Shown: piece after piece, positions 6,568 to 8,863 of the stretch | How the letters are laid out: each line of letters starts with the position of its first letter | Position numbering within the stretch: the stretch's first letter is position 1 | Assembly (NCBI GenBank): GCA_023426005.1 | Contig: JAFABO010000174.1 | Coordinates: 1 to 8,863 of the forward strand | From: Bacillota bacterium | GTDB taxonomy: Bacteria; Bacillota; Clostridia; Acetivibrionales; DSM-1351 | Reading direction: 5' to 3' | DNA: 8,863 nucleotides | The notes under the pieces: generated by a model | Database searches by the model: none | Told to the model about the DNA's origin: nothing | What the model saw: the letters and a program-made list of their open reading frames with translations, nothing else | Made by a program: the position numbers and the translations under genes

Positions 6568-7041
6568 TTAATATTCCTTTACCAGAAGTGCCCGTATATA
6601 GCCCCTTTCGGTTGAAGTGGAATCAATGTAGAAACCCCGGCCATAGTAGAACCGAATGAGATCACGGTATTTTGATGCGGTATGGAGACTTACCTTCCTG
6701 ACGCCCTGTGCTTTCAGAATCTTATCGGCCAGATTCATAAGAGATTTACCTATTCCTATGTTATGGTAATCCAGCATAACGCCAAATCTGCTAATATAAG
6801 CGGTGTTGTCGGGCAAAATCTTTATTCTGATAGTACCTACCGGATTACCGTCAATCAAAGCAATGTAAACCTCTTTTTCAAGAATATCGGCTTCAACGTT
6901 TTCCAGGTTTTCGGTCAATGCATCCATAGTACCGGATAAACCGGTATCGAGCATATATTTTTTAAAAGCCTCCTGCATTATAACAGCTATGGCCGGCGCG
7001 TCCTCCAGGACGGCTTTTCTTATAATAAATGAATAATTCAT
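6568..7041 (-). CDS. GNAT-family N-acetyltransferase
   Basis: A 157-residue single-domain acetyltransferase of the GNAT superfamily, which moves an acetyl group from acetyl-CoA to an amine. The acetyl-CoA pyrophosphate-binding motif A is visible at residues 84-103 (SRFGVML then YHNIGIGKSLMN; the R/QxxGxG/A loop reads HNIGIG). Upstream strands include VYIALIDGNPVGTIRI (58-73). The C-terminal part has the common LHTASKYRDLIRFYYGRGF (119-137) layout and ends with STSTERGYIRALLVKEY. The start ATG has a strong SD, GGAGGGG at 7048-7054, 6 bases away. It lies 45 bases downstream of argF on the same strand with no terminator between, so it is probably the last gene of the carB-argF transcript. The substrate cannot be read. 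Its position suggests, but does not show, a role with an amino acid or arginine-pathway compound. Confidence 0.92.
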   Translation of the reverse strand: MNYSFIIRKAVLEDAPAIAVIMQEAFKKYMLDTGLSGTMDALTENLENVEADILEKEVYIALIDGNPVGTIRIKILPDNTAYISRFGVMLDYHNIGIGKSLMNLADKILKAQGVRKVSLHTASKYRDLIRFYYGRGFYIDSTSTERGYIRALLVKEY

Positions 7042-7086
7042 GTATTACCCCTCCAGAACCAGTTTGCGGCATTGCTTCCGGTGCGG

Positions 7087-8007
7087 CTATTTGCCCAACA
7101 GAGCAGCAAGAACTGCCTTCTGGGCGTGCAGCCTGTTTTCCGCTTCGTCAAAAACTACAGACTGAGGTCCGTCAATGATTTCTTCGGTAACTTCATACCC
7201 TCTGTATGCAGGCAGGCAATGCAGGAAAATGGCATCCTCTCTTGCTTTGGAGAACAATTTGGAGTTAATCTGGTAAGGCATGAAAATTTTTAGTTTTTCC
7301 TCTTTTTGTTCCTCCTGACCCATACTGATCCAGGTATCGGCGTAAATTACATCGGCATTTGCAATAGCCTCAGCAGGATCCTCGGTCATAAGGATTTCGG
7401 AGCCGGTGGCTTTCGCAGCTGCTTTGGCTTCTTCCACATAGATGCCGGTACATTCATAGCCCTTTGGAGATGCAACAGCTATGTCCATACCTGTTTTTGC
7501 ACAGCCGTGAAGAAGGGAATGGGCCACGTTGTTACCATCTCCGATGTAAGCGAGCTTCAAGCCTTCAAGTTTTCCCTTATGCTCATATACGGTTAACAAG
7601 TCGGCTAAAATCTGACAGGGATGCATTTCGTCGGTCAGGCCGTTTATAACCGGAATAGTCCCGAATTTCGCAAGATCTTCCACATCACTCTGCTTAAAGG
7701 TTCTTATCATTATTCCGTCTATATATCTTGACAGTACATTGGCAGTATCGTATATTGTTTCCCCTCTGCCAAGCTGGATATCATTCGAACTTAGAAACAG
7801 TGAATAACCGCCCAGCTGATACATTCCAACCTCAAAGGAAACCCTGGTTCTTGTGGAGGATTTCGAAAAGATCATACCCAGGGTCCTGCCTTTCAGGAGG
7901 TGATGCTGAACACCTTCACTGCTCTGTTTTTTTAGCTTCTCAGCCAGTTTCAGCAAATCATGAATTTCTTCAGTTCTTAAATTGTTTAAACTCAATAAAT
8001 GCTCCAT
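7087..8007 (-). CDS. argF: Ornithine carbamoyltransferase
   Basis: This cytoplasmic enzyme joins carbamoyl phosphate and L-ornithine to give citrulline in arginine synthesis. From ATG 8007 the protein is 306 residues, the normal length. Visible motifs are the carbamoyl phosphate loop STRTR (51-55, within FSKSSTRTRVSFE), HPCQILADL (129-137) with the Cys typical of ornithine rather than aspartate transcarbamylases, and DGNNVAHSLL (157-166). The ornithine-binding SMG loop lies in DTWISMGQE (224-232), followed by the active-site HCLP (263-266) in FLHCLPAYRGYEV. An in-frame ATG at 8019 would add four residues, but it lies at the SD used for 8007 and has no SD itself. The gene follows carB by 47 bases, so product and substrate enzymes are co-expressed. 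A catabolic (argininosuccinate- or deiminase-linked) role is less likely given carB next to it. The symbol argF is by position and similarity. Confidence 0.96.
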   Translation of the reverse strand: MEHLLSLNNLRTEEIHDLLKLAEKLKKQSSEGVQHHLLKGRTLGMIFSKSSTRTRVSFEVGMYQLGGYSLFLSSNDIQLGRGETIYDTANVLSRYIDGIMIRTFKQSDVEDLAKFGTIPVINGLTDEMHPCQILADLLTVYEHKGKLEGLKLAYIGDGNNVAHSLLHGCAKTGMDIAVASPKGYECTGIYVEEAKAAAKATGSEILMTEDPAEAIANADVIYADTWISMGQEEQKEEKLKIFMPYQINSKLFSKAREDAIFLHCLPAYRGYEVTEEIIDGPQSVVFDEAENRLHAQKAVLAALLGK

Positions 8008-8012
8008 ATTAG

Positions 8013-8018
8013 CCTCCA
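8013..8018 (-). promoter_or_regulatory. Ribosome binding site that fixes the argF start
   Basis: Read on the - strand, TGGAGG is followed by CTAAT and then ATG 8007, an ideal 5-base spacing. The upstream ATG at 8019 overlaps this SD and is preceded only by T/A-rich sequence, so it is not the preferred start. Confidence 0.75.
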
Positions 8019-8024
8019 TAATAT

Positions 8025-8063
8025 AAAAAAGTGTTTATTTTCTTCCGGTCACACCTATTTTTT
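8025..8063 (-). terminator. Weak hairpin with T tract at the carB-argF junction
   Basis: On the - strand AAAAAA-TAG-GTGT can pair with ACAC-TTTTTT across a 16-base loop, leaving the carB stop codon as a 3-base bulge. The run of T after the ACAC arm gives it a terminator-like look, but only four of the pairs are mixed G-C/A-T and six are A-T, so the stem is weak. It may cause slight polarity between carB and argF, or may be chance in an A/T-rich spacer. Confidence 0.2.
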
Positions 8064-8863
8064 GTAAACCGAATATTCATCCAGAGAGTACACCTCGGCC
8101 TTATTGTCGGAGATCAGGCGTTCCAGGATGCTTAAAACAGCATTTGTCGTGTCCAGTGAAGTTATGCATGGAATGTTGTATTCCATTGCTGTTCTTCTAA
8201 GAATAAAGCCTTTCCTTTCAGGAATTTTACCTCTGGTTGGAGTGTTTATAACCAGGGTTATTTTATCTTCCTTGATACTGTCTAATACACGTTCATCCTC
8301 CAGCAGATCGACCGGCAGAGCCGCAGTACTCAGAATACTGTAAGTGCCCGGCGTTGCAGACAGCCTGAAGCCCAATGTCAGAAGCTTGTTTGCAATAGCT
8401 ATGCTCTCTTCCTTATCCCTGTCTGCAACAGAAAGCAGTACATTTCCGCCCGAAGGGATTTTTATGCCGGAAGCGGCAATTGCCTTGTAGAGGGCATTAT
8501 AATAATCCCTGTCCACTCCCATGACCTCACCTGTGGACTTCATCTCGGGCCCAAGGAAAGTATCAACAGTGGTCAGCTTGGCAAAAGAAAATACAGGCGC
8601 CTTTACGGCGTAGAACTCGGTCTCTTTTGCAAGACCGTTTTTGTAGCCCAGTTCCGATAGGGTTTTACCCATAATAAGCCGGGTTGCCACACCGACCATG
8701 GGTATTCCGGTGATTTTGCTCATTATGGGAACTGTCCTGCTGGCACGCGGATTTACTTCAATGACATAAACCTTTTCGCTGCTGTCCATGACAAACTGTA
8801 TGTTAAACAGGCCTACCACCTTCAATGCCTTTGAAAGACGGATTGTATAGTCTTCAATAGTGG
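8055..8863 (-). CDS. carB: Carbamoyl phosphate synthase large subunit, C-terminal part (5' truncated by window)
   Basis: The - strand frame is open to the right edge, leaving about 269 codons of a protein that is normally near 1070 residues. CarB uses ammonia from CarA, bicarbonate and two ATP to make carbamoyl phosphate, the substrate of the argF product next door. The visible part starts in the second ATP-grasp unit (TIRLSKALKVVGLFNIQFV, then VIEVNPRASRTVPIMSK with the metal-binding Glu/Asn). It continues through the typical GPEMKSTGEVMG segment, and ends with the methylglyoxal-synthase-like regulatory domain (LLSVADRDKE, GFRLSATPGTYSIL, INTPTRGK, RRTAMEYNIPCITSLDTTNA). That domain binds allosteric effectors such as ornithine and nucleotides in known enzymes. 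The protein continues past the window edge, so no start is called; an internal TTG at 8825 is not a start. Its link to argF suggests an arginine-specific rather than pyrimidine-specific copy (inference). Confidence 0.97.
   Translation of the reverse strand, partial: TIEDYTIRLSKALKVVGLFNIQFVMDSSEKVYVIEVNPRASRTVPIMSKITGIPMVGVATRLIMGKTLSELGYKNGLAKETEFYAVKAPVFSFAKLTTVDTFLGPEMKSTGEVMGVDRDYYNALYKAIAASGIKIPSGGNVLLSVADRDKEESIAIANKLLTLGFRLSATPGTYSILSTAALPVDLLEDERVLDSIKEDKITLVINTPTRGKIPERKGFILRRTAMEYNIPCITSLDTTNAVLSILERLISDNKAEVYSLDEYSVYKK

Noticed and set aside
6546..6580. GCCG-GTTAA-CGGC hairpin followed by a T-rich stretch as an intrinsic terminator for the chemotaxis operon.
   Set aside because: The stem is only 4 bp and the T-rich stretch is broken by other bases, so I describe it only within the intergenic entry.
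7029..7041. ATGAAT-T-ATTCAT near-palindrome at the start of the GNAT gene, resembling an ArgR/AhrC operator (TGAAT and ATTCA half-sites).
   Set aside because: The half-sites are one base apart instead of about four as in an ARG box, the sequence is accounted for by the first codons (M-N-Y-S), and there is no promoter-like sequence around it.
8823..8825. TTG as an in-frame start giving a shorter carB product.
   Set aside because: The frame continues upstream to the window edge with recognisable CarB residues (TIEDYTIRLSKAL), so this is an internal leucine codon.

Overview
The window looks like chromosomal DNA from an anaerobic, motile Firmicute of class Clostridia. The support is moderate A+T content, strong purine-rich Shine-Dalgarno (SD) sequences (AGGAGG-type), GTG as well as ATG starts, tight operon packing, and a Bacillus/Thermotoga-style adaptation set that includes CheD. 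A cellulolytic cluster III clostridium (Ruminiclostridium/Acetivibrio-like) is my best guess. That is an impression from protein style, not something the sequence proves.

The left three quarters (1-6516, all + strand) is the 3' part of a chemosensory operon. The order is a methyl-accepting chemotaxis protein (5' end missing), then cheR, cheB, cheD, a large soluble hybrid histidine kinase and a stand-alone receiver protein. From cheR to the receiver the genes overlap or lie within about 30 bases of each other, each with its own SD except cheR, whose SD is weak. A 13-bp perfect hairpin separates the receptor gene from cheR. CheR methylates the receptor, CheB removes the methyl groups when phosphorylated, and CheD deamidates receptor glutamines. 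The kinase has four PAS domains followed by HisKA, HATPase, REC and HPt modules. With the next gene's receiver it makes a complete His-Asp-His-Asp phosphorelay whose end point has no DNA-binding output. No cheA, cheW or cheC lies in the window.

The right quarter (6568-8863, all - strand, convergent with the first block) is the 3' end of an arginine/carbamoyl phosphate operon. In transcription order it holds the C-terminal part of carB, argF (ornithine carbamoyltransferase) and a GNAT-family N-acetyltransferase. CarB makes carbamoyl phosphate and ArgF transfers the carbamoyl group to ornithine to give citrulline. The GNAT protein's substrate cannot be read from the sequence. The two blocks meet across 51 bases with no convincing intrinsic terminator.

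Four start codons were chosen by SD position rather than by longest reading frame: cheB at 1530, cheD at 2556, the kinase at 3037 and argF at 8007. The least ordinary content is the kinase's second PAS domain, which carries a cluster of six cysteines, and the self-contained phosphorelay inside a chemotaxis operon. I saw no mobile element, CRISPR array, tRNA or rRNA.
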